A stretch of 64,000 nucleotides of DNA from Enterococcus sp. HY326 (lineage in GTDB: Bacteria > Bacillota > Bacilli > Lactobacillales > Enterococcaceae). Below are positions 63,798-64,000 of the stretch, piece after piece; the first letter of the stretch is position 1; every line of letters begins with the position of its first letter. A program made the translations under genes and the position numbers. Under the pieces are notes generated by a model. That model searched no databases. It was not told the DNA's origin and was given only the letters and a program-made list of their open reading frames with translations. The stretch is from contig NZ_JANLGQ010000009.1 in NCBI RefSeq assembly GCF_026157065.1, forward strand, positions 33,056 to 97,055, read 5' to 3'.

Positions 63798-63871
63798 CTC
63801 CGGCAGTAGGACTCGAACCTACGACATCATGATTAACAGTCATGCGCTACTACCAACTGAGCTATGCCGGA
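63798..63871 (-). tRNA. tRNA-Asn(GTT)
   Basis: Anticodon loop CTGTTAA, acceptor TCCGGCA/TGCCGGA, discriminator G. First tRNA after 5S rRNA. Confidence 0.95.
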
Positions 63872-63880
63872 ATAAACAAC

Positions 63881-63998
63881 TGCGTGGCGACGTCCTACTC
63901 TCACAAAGGGCAACCCTTCACTACAATCGGCGCTAAGAAGCTTAACTTCTGTGTTCGGCATGGTTACAGGTGTATCCTTCTCGCTATCGCCACCACAC
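63881..63998 (-). rRNA. rrf: 5S ribosomal RNA
   Basis: About 118 bases. The minus strand begins TGTGGTGGCGATAGCGAG, contains ACACCTGTAACCATGCCGAA (loop region) and GAAGTTAAGC, and ends GACGTCGCCACGCA, closing helix I. It appears complete. The 23S and 16S genes should lie beyond the right edge of the window. Confidence 0.97.
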
Positions 63999-64000
63999 AA

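Overview
The window is a low-GC Gram-positive chromosome segment, most likely from Enterococcus or a close relative. This rests on several features: the 5S-Asn-Ser-Glu-Val-Asp-Phe-Tyr-Trp-His-Gln-Cys-Leu tRNA order at the right end, dnaG-sigA next to a MapZ-type division protein, the ylxM-ffh and scpA-scpB-rluB-ribU clusters, a two-domain MprF, and a Fic protein whose key residues fall at His111 and Glu190 as in the E. faecalis protein. The species cannot be fixed from sequence alone. Most genes, the tRNAs and the rRNA are on the minus strand.

Left part (1-8.8 kb): a truncated GntR-type regulator with an ABC ATPase and permease on the plus strand faces a five-gene minus-strand operon. That operon holds three tandem paralogous membrane proteins followed by an ABC ATPase and a further permease of similar layout. 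From 8.8 to 16.9 kb come an acidic orphan protein, a tRNA-like remnant in a gene-poor stretch, a sugar/galactoside O-acetyltransferase with a small unknown protein, an RpiR/MurR-type regulator, DUF523-ylxM-ffh, and the PhoP-PhoR two-component system.

Middle (17-46 kb), mainly housekeeping: pstS behind phased PhoP-box-like repeats, murE, ribU under an FMN riboswitch with its own terminator, rluB-scpB-scpA-xerD, a Fur-family gene with a Fur/PerR-like box, cvfB, azlCD, a 1159-residue MapZ-like protein, a second zinc-ribbon membrane protein, dnaG-sigA, a P-type ATPase with an altered ion-site motif, a DUF368/PopT transporter, a small lysozyme-like protein, a hydrolase-mprF pair, a nuclease-Rad3 helicase fusion and a histidine phosphatase.

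Right part (47-62.4 kb) is an accessory defence island next to the tRNA array: mcrB-mcrC, a class III Fic protein, and a type I restriction-modification operon. The operon begins, behind a strong promoter, with an unrecognised 135-residue protein and a methyltransferase-like protein fused to a target-recognition-like region. That methyltransferase has Val where catalytic motif IV normally has Asn or Asp. Then follow hsdM, hsdS and hsdR. Two paralogous tyrosine integrases point away from each other at the tRNA side. The unusual operon head is the best candidate for an undescribed variant system. The window closes with twelve tRNA genes and a 5S rRNA, the tail of an rRNA operon that continues to the right.
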